The notes under the pieces were generated by a model. It was not told where the DNA came from, did not search any database, and saw only the letters and a program-made list of their open reading frames with translations. This document shows positions 35,502 through 47,870 of a DNA stretch of 64,000 nucleotides, piece after piece. Each line of letters starts with the position of its first letter. The first letter of the stretch is position 1. The DNA is taken from NCBI GenBank assembly GCA_017562135.1, contig QEYB01000412.1, forward strand, positions 124,001 to 188,000, read 5' to 3'. Source of the DNA: Dipylidium caninum. Lineage: Eukaryota; Platyhelminthes; Cestoda; Cyclophyllidea; Dipylidiidae. A program made the translations under genes and the position numbers.

Positions 35502-38500
35502 GCCTCCTTCTTATCTCTTCTGAGCCAACATAAACGTGTTTGTGCATGTATGTGTGTGTTATGTGGCTTGAGAATGTGGACATGCCTCTCGAGTAAATCG
35601 TCCCGCCTCCGTTCCTGATCGGATGACCATTGTGGTCCGTGAAACGCAACACTTTTGCTTGAAGAATTAGAATCCTTCATCTTGATCATTATTTTCCGTT
35701 CTCTGGACCGGGTAGGTAGAAGTTTTTCCTTCCTGAAGTGTCTGCTTAATTCTTGACCTCTTTGATGGCAGATGCTTGGTCTTTAGCTCTCTTTCGCATC
35801 CCTCCGTACTCGAGTGTCTCCGCATTTTTAGATTTCTCGACATCTGTACAGTAAAGACCCGCCGTGGCAGCTTCGACGATATCAAGCCCCTTCAAATGCC
35901 TCCTCAAAGGTCAGACAGTTTAAGGTTTGCATTGGGAAATCCTTCGATGAATGATGATTAGGTTTTGGGGAAAGTGGAGACCTTTAAGCTCTCAGAAGTG
36001 AAAGTTCATTAGTGGACGTATGACTTCGAGAAAGTCGAGATTTCGTTTGTACGGTTATTCGTTCTCTCTTGCGGACACGCAGAACATGGATTTGGAGAGT
36101 TCTGCCGTGTAGTCCTTCCTTGGTTCACCGTAAATGAGACGAGCCCCGACTTGCCGAAGTGTTCCACTGCCTTCGAGGCTGGTGCTCCCACAGATTTTAT
36201 TACTGAGTCGGTTTCTGTTGAATTCCGCAGTAGTGTCGTATGAGGAAGCCACATTGGCCGTAGGCAAAGTGGCCAGACACGGAGCCTTGGGCGTCCAACT
36301 GAAAGGAGGCGAAAGCGTCCACGTGACACCACTTTCCCGCCTCCTTCCAACCCGAATTTGTCAATCCCCTACAAATTTTTGAACGTAGACAGTCGTATTT
36401 TCCTCTAGCTCAAATCTACGGCGGGTCCAATTAGGTTTTTTCAAAAATGTTTCTCAACTTGTCATTCTTAATTAGATTTAAAACTGTCAAAACAACATGT
36501 TGTCATTAGCTCCAGGTAATCAAACTCAGCAATGTCTATTTGTGACATACTTCTGGCTAGTTTTAGGGCGGAATCTCCTAGTGGAGATACTCTCACCGCT
36601 CGCCATGTCCGCGCACATCCCATGGGATGAAAGTGACAAACCTACTTTTGTAGGCGTCATGCCAGCGTCTCCCATTCCTCTCACCCTACGTTTTCATCGG
36701 CGTATACGCGCACCCTAGTTTCGAGGGTCCCTTTCGGGTCCACGGAACTCTCTCTTCCGTACTTTGAACCTATTTACGCAAAAGGTGTACTTTCAGTTGT
36801 CCCGATTATCGTAACTGCGATGTGGACCAGTGGATTCTTTCACTCAGGTTGGAACAAAACCTTCTCGCGACTGTACCCACCTTCCACTGACAGATTAGCC
36901 GAGGCGGATACCTTTTTGAGGGCCTGCAGGTGAATTTTGTAACAAATGAGGTATAACGAGGGGAGTGTATCGCTCGGCTCCGGCTCTGGGGCGGTTACCC
37001 GCCGTCGCTGGTGATTGGCTGGGGAATGTTTGAAAGGCGATTGGTTTGAAGGCACTCCGCACATGTAGCTTCGAATGCTGGCAATTAACGCGCCACTTAA
37101 GGAGGAATTTACTCTGTGTGTGACGAAGTCAGGACAAATGATCGCAAGGCTTTTGTGTAGGAGGCTGCAAACCGAAATTCTCCACTGCCACCTTTGTTCG
37201 TGATGTCTGAGTGTTTCCTCGTTTCGTTTCCAGATGAGGCGTTAGTGCCTTTGTAACTCGTTCCGAGACCTCGGAGTCTTCGCCACTCAAGGTCTGGCAG
37301 TGGGACACAGGACTGGGACTGGTTACGTTCAACGCACGTTTCCTGCACTTCTCCTGACTTTTCTTGATCTTCTTCTTTGCCATTTTGATGCGGATAAGCT
37401 GGGATTTGAATATTAAAGGTTATTCCTCCAGGGAATTTGCTTGCTACCTTCAACGGAAGAAATTAGGCGTTCCTCAGACGAATTACATGCTCACTCCTTA
37501 ACCATTGTGTGTTTTAATAATTCACCAAATGTTAGACGCAAATTTGAAGTTCTCACAGCTAGCATTTGGGGGGCAGTTTCGAGGCGATTTTCTGAGCGTG
37601 GAGGGTGTCCCCTCGTTTTCCGCTCCGCTTCCTTGCAGGAAGCCTGACGTTTGGGGAAAGCGGAGTCACCCAACACGTTCCGTGAAAATCGACTGTGGAG
37701 AAAAACAACTCTCCACACGTCATTCATGCAATTACGAGGATGCGATGAGTGGTGGGAGAGTAGAAGCGCGGTGACAACTCCTTCCGGCGAAGACCACTGA
37801 GCAGTGTCTGGGATTTTTCACCCGTCAAATCCCTCCTTCCATTCTCTTTCCCGACATATTTGTTGCCCAGTGAGTGTCACACGAAGCTTTGCAATGTTGC
37901 GGGTTGGAGGGGAGACGATTGCCCTGTGTAGCTGTCAGACAGAAGTGGCGCTTTGTTAAGGGCGACTTGGATTTAATTAAAAGATAAAGAAAGATAAAAG
38001 AACAGTGTTTGAGGGCGGCTTTTCCACCTTCGGTGGGTATTGGTTTTTCCGAGCCGCTTTTGGTTCGAGCTAATCCTGCACTTCACTCCTTGAAGTTGTA
38101 TATTGTTTGAAAGAGTGACTTTTCTTAGTTGAATATGAACTTGATAAAGTTTAACTCCTGTGGAAGCATGCATACTACTGAAAAGACTACAGTAAGTAGA
38201 TGTCGAATGTGATGAAGGAAAAGATGAAAGTGAAATGGATGACAGATGAACAGATCAGGCACAGTCGGTTGAATCGAGACGAGAAGGTACTCCACTGCGA
38301 GCGTTGTAGCTTCTTCTTTCTCAATCCAAAAAGGACAAATTTCGCTAATTACGCTTATTATGATGAATGCACAAGTTCGTCTTTCCGCTAATTGTTAGTC
38401 CTAGACGAGATTCCAAAGACGGGACAATTAATTAATAGACTGTTGATGTGTCGCCATGCTCAACCCCTTCAATAACCGAGAGCTGATTGGTCGACTGAAG

Positions 38501-39223
38501 GTGCAACCAAACGACGAGGAGACCACGATGATCAGAGCCAGGAAACCCGCCATGTCGGTGGATTCGACCAACAAATCCCCAGTAACCGCATTTTTGTGGT
38601 TATAGACCCCTTCAGGCCATTCGACGATACGACAGTCAGACGATGATTACGTTAACCGAGACATTGACGGCGACTGAACTGCGGGTGGGAAAAATCCACC
38701 CGCAGGACCGCCAACAACATTTGGAGTTCCTCGTGATGCCTGATTAATTAATGACCTCAAAGATATCATGATGCATGTGACCCATCTCAACTGACGCATC
38801 AGAGCACATTTACTGCTTCTTTATCCTCATGACCACCTCCAACACGTGAGATCGGAAGGTAATTCAGTTGCCACCGCGCTGCTTTTCGCCAGTGAAATCT
38901 GCGAAGACGGGAGACTCGGTGCAGGAACTGCAAGGAGCTCCTCCATCTGCCAAAAGGGGATTTCGCTCCGCCTGACCTAATACCATCAACTCCCATCCTT
39001 CTCGCCCCACGTTTCGGGACGGAATAAGTAACCTGGCAAATGCGCGCACCAGAAATCGGTGCAAACTAATTAGTTGTAGAATATTTTGTCCCACCGTTTC
39101 TTCGTTGTCTCCCTTGCCCCTCCCCCCACATTCTCTAAGCCATTTTAGCCAATTCTAGGGCATCGGTCTCTTCTGGCAATCTCCTCTTCGTTCCCCAACA
39201 AAGAAGAAGGGCCCGATGGTAGC
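35502..39223. other. Intergenic, no convincing gene
   Basis: A minus-strand frame at 37383-37129 starts MAKKKIKKSQEKCRKRAL in good ATG context and contains a possible donor (AAG before GTGGCA). It could be a small basic protein or a first exon, but nothing else supports it. No RNA gene or repeat family recognised. Confidence 0.4.
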
Positions 39224-39229
39224 TTTAAT
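39224..39229 (-). terminator. Variant polyadenylation signal ATTAAA
   Basis: ATTAAA on the minus strand about 96 nt downstream of the TAG stop of the PH-domain gene. Confidence 0.4.
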
Positions 39230-39324
39230 TATATGTCTGCGAAGTAAGTAAATCACATAATTGTCTCAAGCATAGAAGAGTGAATAAAAGGGGATGAATC
39301 TATGAGGCATAAAAGGAGGATTGT

Positions 39325-42300
39325 CTACGATGACCAACCACCAGAACTGCTGAAGGAGCTCAATGAGGATCGGCTTCCCCACCGCCCGAAACCGCCGCCG
39401 AAGTGGGGACGTCCCCAACCCCCACCCCATCCGCCGAGGCCGTAGCCGAGGGTGCGGCCCAGGCCGCCAAACATCTTGCTTGCCACGTAGCCTGTCGCTG
39501 CACCTGCAGCGAGACCTTCAAGGAACAAAATATCCAAAAACTAACACATTAAATGCGTCCACTTTGAATTGACGGCTTCTAAGAATGCTGACAGGAAGAG
39601 TCCCAGTTTCGCTTATTGATGACTGGATAAAATTACCCCAAACTAAGTGAAAAATACTTCATTGTAAGCAGTGGAAGGAGTGTCCACACTCAATAGATTA
39701 GAGGTGTCAGAGAGGTGGGATTTGAGAATACTTTGAGTGAAGAAGGCGGAACCATTTTTCGGGGGATTGTTTGCAAATTCCACTTTTAAAGGCAAATTGG
39801 TGTGGCAAAAATAATGCACGATGCAACGAATCCGTCTCATTGCAATTCACCCCTTCATTTTTTGTGCTGGGAAATAGGAGTCTTATGGCAAAAAATCACG
39901 AGACGTCCGCAAAGCCCCATTACTACTTGTCTTTTTGGGGCGATTCAGTTCGTCCCTTAAGATTTTTACCCACTTGAACGCAAATCCGCCAATCGACTCG
40001 CCATGGATCCATCCAACGCACTCCCGAAACCTCGTATAAAATGCACTGGAATATTATTCGCATAGTCATAGGTTATAAAATTACTTTAAATTTTACAACG
40101 AAAATTTGTTGTTCAGTTCCTCATTTGTCCATCCGTCCATGGCAAAATGAGGGGAAATGTTCCGGTGAGGTTTGTCTAGTTTTAGGGCACACAACTAGGT
40201 GAGGGGGAATAGGTGTCCGGGAGGGATAAACCGCGCAATCCACATTTAGGCTAGACCGCGTAATGGAACACCCAAAGATTTCACTCCCCATACCGAAATT
40301 ATCAATCCACATTGTTAGGCAAATTAAACTCGCCCAACAACCTTCGTAGGGCGGTGGGCTGCGCCGCCGTGACTGCAACAGTCCAGAGGAAGTAAAAATT
40401 TTGACGATGATGTTTAAGTGCGTGTTGCGGAAGCTGAACGGAGAGGAGGGGACAGTCATTAGAATTAACCTCAATTTTTACTATTTACTCCCAAGTGTGT
40501 GGGCTTAAACATACACGCAACACAAAATCTCTGAAGTAGACATGTGAACGAACTAGGAAACAATGAGATGTAACAGAAGAAGCTTATAATAAAAAAAAAT
40601 ATATATAATAGTTTGTGGCAAATGGAAACTTCAAGCGAGACGCGGTAGTTTTTGTCGTCTCATGAGTTGAAAAAAAATAACTGGGCCCCTTTTATGCGCG
40701 TGCTCATGTCTCGGAGACGGAGCCAGTAGCCAAAGGGGTGAATTTTGTCGGGAAAAATTACTAAAGAGAACTATTTATCCGATCGGTCTCCCCATATAGC
40801 CGATAAAATACTTAGTTATGACGGTAGAATTGGAGGAAGTCACATAGAACCCGTCAAGGAAAAATTGAGTGAGCATAAGAATTTATTAGCCCTCCAATGT
40901 CGACATTTAAACTAATCCGCGGAATTAGTGGCACCTCAGTAAATACACCCATTCTACTTATTCGTTAAATTTCTCTACTATCTGCCCCATCCTGAGTGAC
41001 GGATCAGACAACAAGCGGGCCATCGTTTGCAAAGTTACCCGGCTATTCCACCATCTGCCAGGTTTTCCTTCCACTGGGCAAAAATATTTCCTATTGAGAT
41101 AAACTCTTTGCAATTTGACACGGTAGAGCCAGCCTGTCATCTGTCAACGCATGCATCCTCGAAACGCCCAGCCCAACAGCCAAACTTACCAAGAGCGGCC
41201 TTCTTCCACTTCTTCTTCTTCGGTTTGCCATTCTTATACACAACGGTATAAGGCTTGCCCTTTTTGTCATAGAAGACCTCCTGTTGACCGGCCATCCCCT
41301 GGGAGCCGGACGGTGGCTGCTGACTAGGCGGATAGTAACTGTGGCTGGGGCCGGCAGCCGGCTGATAGCTGGTTGGGTAATTGCCATACGGTGGGCCTTG
41401 GCCCGGCAGCTGCGGTGGCGGTGGACCGTAGGGCGCTCCCATCGGTGGCTGCGCGGTTGGTGGTGGACCATAGGGCGCTCCCATCGGCGGTTGCGTCGGT
41501 GGTGGGTATGTGGCCGGCTGACCGGGTCCCGGATAGACTGTGGTATTTAATGACAACACGAAGAACAGATAGACACAGCAAAGCGGATAGGTAATCGACC
41601 AGGAGTCATTTAGTCCCCAAAACTTGAAAATTACGTATTGGAAGTGGGGGGGATAATAAACAGACCAAATCAGCAGCTTGAAAGGAGTCAATAAATTATA
41701 GAAAATTAGGACTGGGAAGCATGGCAGAACGACTGAGAGGGCAAAACTAACTGAAGTCCAGTAACAAGATGTGACCGATTAGGGAGGCTTCCACAATGTA
41801 ATGAAGCAACGACATGGATATCGGCAGCTCCAGCGAGGAATGACGAGAAGGAAAAAGACTCCATTGCAATCCAAGATGAACGGATATAGTTTAAAACGAA
41901 AGAATAACCAAAAGCTGCTCAAACCCCCTTTCTATATCCGTCCGTTTGTGGTGTGGAGTTAACGGAGAGGATATCAGGCCTCTGGGTCGAAAGAATTAAA
42001 AGTTTATTCTCTCAATACCGCACAGATACGTGTTCGTCAAGTTACTAAGTTTACTGACTTCTCCATACTCTAAAAAAATGATAGCCAAACAAATGTCAAC
42101 GATGTTGTCACTTTATATAAAACCGACATGAGTCATCAGTTTGCTTAAGGCATCACCTTCGCGGTTGAGGTTCCTCCAGTAGGCCACAACACGTCCCAAA
42201 GGATCAATAGAGGAATTTTCAAAACTTCTGAATGGTTCCTACTATCCCACTTTTAAATTCCATCACATCCACACACATCGACAAATTCCAAAACATTATA

Positions 42301-44590
42301 AATACTCGCCCTTGTCAAAAAATGACGTCGATTCCTAATTTGGCGAGGTGAACAATGACCAGCCTAAGGCTGATATCTGAGCAATCGTAGTCTGCAATAG
42401 ATTACCCTCTACTAAGAAGACACCCGTACTCACATTGTAGTTTAATCTGTCAAAATGATTGCAGGAAAATATATTGAGTGAGGCTGCATTTTAACATAAT
42501 CCATGTCCTGTTAACTCGGAGGCAGTAATAATTTGGGGGAGGTCAGTTCGGTCACCGCGCAAAACAGTTGAGAGGAGACAACCCTAAAGTTAGTCACCGC
42601 AATTACTCAATAGAAGAGCCTTGAAGGCTCGAAATGATATGAAACGTTTCCGCTCCGAAAACGCATAGCGAAAGGTGACAAAAAATTTACAGAGGTGAAA
42701 TTGAGTGCGTGGTAGACATTCCAAAATTCGCGTAATGTTGTACTCTGCTAGGTAGGAGGTCATTCGATCATCCAATCGCCGATAGGCAGATTAGTGAACT
42801 CGGCGTGCCGTTTCTTACTGCGCACTACTGCCTCACTAAGGGAGTTTTAAAAGTTCATGAATAACAGGAGACGAATGATGTGAACAGTGCGTAGAGGCAT
42901 TCACGTGAAGCGATAAGAGAGAATATTGCGCTCCCAGTAATTCAACGTTTCGCGGACAGTACTACTATCCCTTCCCATGGATAGGTCATAACCTTAGCAA
43001 TCGAACATTTCCATTCCCAGAGTATACTGGAGCCAGTGTTGTGCTAACGAGAAAAATCGAAAACTTTTCAGGTTATAACAATATCTCACCTTGTTGCTTA
43101 AAAAGATCCACATTCATGCATTAAAGGAGTAAAAAATATCATTTCTCTGCTGGAAAGTAGATGTTAGCGTAAAACTGAAAAACTCTAAAATAGCGAATGA
43201 GACATAGGAAAATCAATGAGCTGAAAACAACCGCGGTACAAACTAATTGTAGCGTATTATCGTCACTGCCTCTTCATGGGTAGGCGATTTCATTGCTGCA
43301 AATGGCGTACCATCCATTTTAGGAACGTACAGGATCGCGCCGGCATTCCTTCCGCTGTTACAAACTAGTGCATATCCCCTTGTCACTTCTTGGGAGTCAA
43401 AATGTCAGCTATGAAAAATAATTGTCCGTCTATGGGTCAAGATTGTTCCACTGATAATAGATATGTATTATCTATCATGCGGAAAAATCAGATGACTGAA
43501 TAATTATTAAGATGTAGGATTCTTAAAATGAGATTGCAGAACTTACTAATAATCATATAAACTGAACGGTGAACAAACTACAAGGTTGATTATTAAGCAC
43601 AATATTAGTGGTTGGGATGCGAACTCTGACGGAAGTATAAGTTGGAGAAAAGATAATTATGAGAATTCATGAGAAAAAGGGGAGAGAGGGTGATTTCTAG
43701 TAAAGTTTATAAGAACGAAGAAAATTGGCACCAACAATGGATTCGAATAGTTTTGAAATATCCGGATGTAAAAAATATCGACAAATAATCCATTAACGAA
43801 CGCAAAGTCACAAAAGTTCCAACACGAACTATACGCTGTTAGCATATGCGCGAAAGGGAATGTATGGCTCGGACTCACCAGGAAAATTGCCAGGCAGCGG
43901 GGGAGGCATGTTAGGCTGAGGAGGATAGGCGCCAGGAGGTGGACCGTATGATTGATATGGACCAGCTTGAACCGGAACCGTCTGTTGCGGTACGATACCC
44001 GGATTCACTGCAAAATTACCGACAAGCTAGAAAAGTGGTTAGAAGATAGCGCAAAAAGGCCTACCAGCCGGTTCACTGCGTCCATCCATGTACTAAAATT
44101 TAAAAATTTGAATATTACACTTAAAGGCCATTGAAACATACGTAAAAAGGTAAACCGCCTTTTGAGGAGTATAATTAGAGAACGTAAAGGAACTCAAATT
44201 TTTGCGAGAGACTAGGGAAAATCAAGCAATCTTACGCCATTTCCGCCTGATTAGAGCACCTGAAAAATGTGACGGCTGTTGTTTGGTGGGCTTCATGGGG
44301 GACACCAAAAGATCTTTCGACGTCGGACTCAGAGAATGCACTAGGTTTGCAAGGAACTTGATGAAGAACTGGTCCAAATGCTAAAAACGATGAGACAGTC
44401 TATAATATGTGACATTTAACATGAAAAGTGTCCGAACTTTGATATCAATGCTGCGCTTTGGTGACGTTGAATTCGCAGAATCAAACCACTGGAAATAACC
44501 ATTGCTGAGGAGTTTAGCATAAGCAGAGTGAAACGATTTTTTTCCGTCCGACCATTTTTCTAACGGACCCTCTTTGAGTACTAAAGACAT
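39325..44590 (-). CDS. PH-domain protein with Pro-rich and Gly-rich tails
   Basis: Exons: 44590-44438, 44399-44260, a micro-exon 44092-44065 (28 nt; or from 44119), 43981-43879 (or from 44007), 41537-41190 and 39515-39325 (stop TAG). About 320 residues. The N-terminus MSLVLKEGPLEKWSDGKKSF, then YAKLLSNGYFQWFDS and KRSIDIK, is a pleckstrin-homology fold start. Exon 2 continues FLAFGPVLHQVPCKPS and FGVPHEAHQ...FFR. The micro-exon supplies TWMDAVNRL, the closing Trp helix. Next comes a Pro/Tyr/Gln region with two copies of QPPMGAPYGPPP, a Lys-rich patch (GKPKKKKWKKAALGK) and a Gly-rich end (GLAAGAATGYVASKMFGG...SGGWSS). PH domains bind phosphoinositides or proteins at membranes; Pro/Gly tails may self-assemble. 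These functions are inference. Phases fit, except that the strongest acceptor at 44007 is off-phase while 43981 fits. Confidence 0.75.
39516..41189 (-). other. Intron of the PH-domain gene
   Basis: GTAAGT to GAAG, splitting a glycine codon in phase 1 between the Lys-rich patch and the Gly-rich tail. No other gene seen inside. Confidence 0.6.
41400..41505 (-). repeat. 42-bp coding tandem repeat
   Basis: Two near-identical copies encode QPPMGAPYGPPP in the Pro-rich exon. The DNA copies differ at a few third positions, indicating an old in-frame duplication kept at the protein level. Confidence 0.75.
41538..43878 (-). other. Intron of the PH-domain gene
   Basis: 2.3-kb intron from GTGAGT to CCACAG, phase 1. 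AT-rich; no coding signal on either strand. Confidence 0.6.
44400..44437 (-). other. 38-nt intron in the PH-domain gene
   Basis: GTTCGG...TTATAG, phase 0, joining KRSIDIK to TVSSFLAFGPV. Reading through runs into TAG after about 22 codons, in a frame that loses the PH sequence. The donor is non-consensus after GT. Confidence 0.7.
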
Positions 44591-45240
44591 CCTACGCGGG
44601 GCGGCCAAACGCTTCAACGGCGTTAGAAAATACCGCCGCTGCAGAAATGACTGAAACAATGGTTTTGTTGATGATATCAATATGGTAAAAGAATATAGCT
44701 TTTCCATTTTCACCAACAAACAGAGCATTGCAACAATAATCTACACTGGAATTGGGTGTATAATGATGTATATACATAATGTAAATTATTAACAATAATA
44801 ATAACCTTGACAAAATTCACTTGAACTGTTTCAATTTCGAATGACGTAAGCGGTAAAGTTTATAAATTATTTAGCCTTTACACAAAAAATTTTAAGAGCA
44901 GTTGGTTGGAGCCAACACTTTCAATGCCCCAAGTTTTCCCCCTTTAATAAACTCAGTTTCCATGCTCGATTGTATATTTGACAGTGTGAAAAAACGCACT
45001 TCTGTTCCCTAACTCAATGAAAAATTTCGTGAGCGCGTTGATGACGTGGTCGGTTGCCGACATACATAACGAAATGGGACATTCAGCTTTACTCCGAAAG
45101 TCGACACTAAATTCCTTCCCTGTTGACTAGTTAATTTCCGACTTAAGAATCGTAAAGGAAAGCCGACAGTTTTGTATCTTAAAAGTGTTGCGTTTATCGA
45201 CCTCCCAACATGATAATGTGCTCACACTTTTTTGGAAATT

Positions 45241-46209
45241 TTACATTTTCCACTGGCATATTGTACAAGAATCTGAACTGCTAGTTCTGAAACTGTAATA
45301 ATCAAGAAATGCGTTGTCCTTTAGATTTGGTCTGCCAAGATAGCTGGCTTGGGCCCTATTTGTTATCACGTCACCAGCTTCCTTCGCCAGTTGCCTCTGT
45401 TTGACGGAAAACTCCGAGTCTGTGGTTATCTGATCCAGCGTTTCTGATGTTGTTAACGGCGTCCGCGATACTTCAGGGATTATATCGGCTTCAAATGTCA
45501 CCTCACAAGTCTCGACGTTGTCTTCTCCATCGACATCCTCATCATTATCGAAATCTTCTACTGTCACCACTGTAGTACAACTGGACGCATCACCACAAGC
45601 CCTATTTCGTAAAATTTTCGGACGTGAAAGCTTATATTCGGCCATAACTTCCTCATAAGTCCCTTCAGTTTGAATTTCCATGTCCTTCAAATTCGTAATC
45701 TCATTTTCCCGAACTTGTGTACTGCAATTGAACATCATCCGCTTAATTTCGCATATCATTCTGGGTGAACAGTTCGGCTTTTGTCGACAGAGAAACCAGC
45801 GATTCTTTGTGTACACCAAAAATGTCGCTGTTTGTCTTGATTCCGTATAGATTCGACTCGCCTCCCTGGTAGCACAATAAGACTTAACTACCTTTACATT
45901 CGCACATCTGTGAAAGTTGGGATCAACCACGTCTCGAGGTTTGATTTGCTCTTCAAGTTGGGAGCTCGTCTCTTTTCCCAGTAAATGGGAAGAAGAAGGG
46001 GACTGGGTCCTGTGTGACATAGTTTCGGAGTTAACTGATGCCTGTGTAGATGCATTGCAAAAACTTTGACCCCTGCAAAACTTGTTGGAGTGAAGGAAAC
46101 CGTCAACCACCAGATGTTTGAAAAGACCCTGTCGCCGTGACCCACCGATGGCATGAAATCTGGCTGAAAAGCATCCAGGTTTGATCGGATCTACCGTGAT
46201 GTTGAACAT
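45241..46209 (-). CDS. Intronless hypothetical protein, 322 aa
   Basis: Uninterrupted minus-strand frame starting at ATG 46209 (MFNITVDPIKPGCFSARFHA). An in-frame stop lies shortly upstream of that ATG, so the start is well bounded. The stop follows TICQWKM. The protein is Cys-rich, has a basic central region (CRQKPNCSPRMICEIKRMM), an acidic stretch (EDFDNDEDVDGEDN) and a Ser/Thr-rich end. No signal peptide, TM segment or family motif is recognisable. No good AATAAA follows; a GATAAA-like hexamer is about 45 nt downstream. It could be a single-exon gene, a retained large exon, or a processed copy. The length and lack of stops make coding likely; function unknown. Confidence 0.6.
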   Translation of the reverse strand: MFNITVDPIKPGCFSARFHAIGGSRRQGLFKHLVVDGFLHSNKFCRGQSFCNASTQASVNSETMSHRTQSPSSSHLLGKETSSQLEEQIKPRDVVDPNFHRCANVKVVKSYCATREASRIYTESRQTATFLVYTKNRWFLCRQKPNCSPRMICEIKRMMFNCSTQVRENEITNLKDMEIQTEGTYEEVMAEYKLSRPKILRNRACGDASSCTTVVTVEDFDNDEDVDGEDNVETCEVTFEADIIPEVSRTPLTTSETLDQITTDSEFSVKQRQLAKEAGDVITNRAQASYLGRPNLKDNAFLDYYSFRTSSSDSCTICQWKM

Positions 46210-47870
46210 CTCATGTGAACGGGCAGCCACGTGATCCTCTCAACGTCTGAATCGAGCGTTGACAGAGTCACGTGATTTCTGACTATATTCCTTTTTTTAA
46301 CTTCGCCTCCTCTTGCGATATTCATTAAAGCATGTGACAGAGGTTCTCACCTATCATCTGTAACAATTAAGAATGGAATTTATTTTCGAGATTGATAAAA
46401 TAATGTCATATTAGCCTTGTTCATCTTACCGCTGTTGTGTTCATAGGAGCTTCACCCATCAAATTAGGCTATTCAGTGGGGCGGAGTTCATGTCTGACAC
46501 TTGAGTAAATCTGGCCCTCATTCAAATGACAACCGTTTCTTATTTTGTGTCTCACAAGCCCGCCAAAGACTGGCATTTTGTCAGTCCCCTAAGGTTGTTT
46601 CAAATGGTGATAAGGTAGAAACACGAAAAGTGTTTTCGTTAGGCGATCAGAAAATGGAAATGACTGAGAAGACTAGTGTAGATAAAGCTATAACTTTCCA
46701 ATCAACTAGACATCCTCATCCCGAAAAGAGTTTTCCATAGCATTTTCAAGAGGACGCGGAACTCTAGGGCAGCCAACAAGGCGCTAAGAGTATATAAATA
46801 ACTGAAGCCTCAGCTCGGTTTCTCGTTCTACGCAACCATCGCCGTCCTCGATTGCCCTCCATTCAGTCTAGGTTGTCGTCGGCTAACCCTCTCGCGGATT
46901 AGTGCCACCTGAGGAATCCTTTATAGCCGAGGACGAAAATGGCCGTCTACGATGTGTGAACCCGTCGACCGGAGCGAGGTGACTGTAGTAAGGACCCTTA
47001 GCACGTTATTGTGAGTTCTTCCCGCGAGTTCGGTACCTCCTCAGGAGTTATTTTACGCAAAGACACTGTAGGACGGTCTCCTCAGCACTCACGCAAAAGC
47101 CCACAAATAAGGCGGTGTAAAAGCCGGAAAACAACATGGAAAATTGTCGTAAATTGATAGTTTAGATGAACTTTAAATCGTATGACATGTTTTTGAAAAG
47201 AAGAGGTTAAATCCAGGTCAAAGTCTTTTAATTCCGTCTGTTGAGACATATTTGTCGAATAAGGCGTCTTCTTCTGCGGAACACGCGGCTCTCAACGTGG
47301 TTTTGCCACATATTATTTACAGACTGTGCGTGGACGTGGCTACACTTCGTCCTCTGCTTCGAATATCGTCGCCATCGGCGTAATGTCAGTTGGTTGATGC
47401 TTTCTGGGTGTTGACAGACCCAAAAACGCATTTCCTGTCATGCAAAACGCATCCTATGCTGCCGAAACCATTCGAGTGTTCCCATGGGGAAAAAAATGTG
47501 ATAAACTACCTTACTAATTCGGGCGCCGTCTAAAATGTGTGGCGTTGGAGGTGAAGTTGTGTCGAGGGAGCGAAATCTTACCCAACCTGCGCCAAGCCCC
47601 GAGGGCAACGCGTTCTCCAAATCTAAAGTATGATCCCTTATGTCCCCTCACTGCGTCCATAAAGTGGAGGAAATTTTTGGACTAGTGCAAAATTTTCACC
47701 TCCAAATGTCATTAAATTTTTCAACGCTTTTCAGTCGATTTGTTAAATGTGCACACCAATTTAAAACGCGCGCCCAACACATTTTTTGCGCTCCCGCTGT
47801 GGTCTATCGATTAATTCTTTCAGTCTTCGTGCCACGTGGTGGCGTTCGGTGAAATTGGGGCTTGTCAACG
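46210..47870. other. Intergenic region with a TATA-type promoter
   Basis: Lies between the diverging 322-aa gene (minus) and the RhoGAP-like gene (plus). Apart from the TATA element at 46791 and the CG-rich stretch that follows, no gene was seen. Confidence 0.4.
46791..46800 (+). promoter_or_regulatory. TATA box
   Basis: TATATAAATA, a consensus-grade TATA element, followed after about 25-35 nt by a pyrimidine-rich start-like sequence (CGGTTTCTCG). No open reading frame of note follows for about 1 kb. It may drive a non-coding RNA, mark a solo LTR, or be a distal promoter of the gene starting at 47871. Confidence 0.4.

Noticed and set aside
41284..41594. Plus-strand frames rich in Trp/Arg
   Set aside because: Antisense shadows of the Pro-rich exon of the PH-domain gene.
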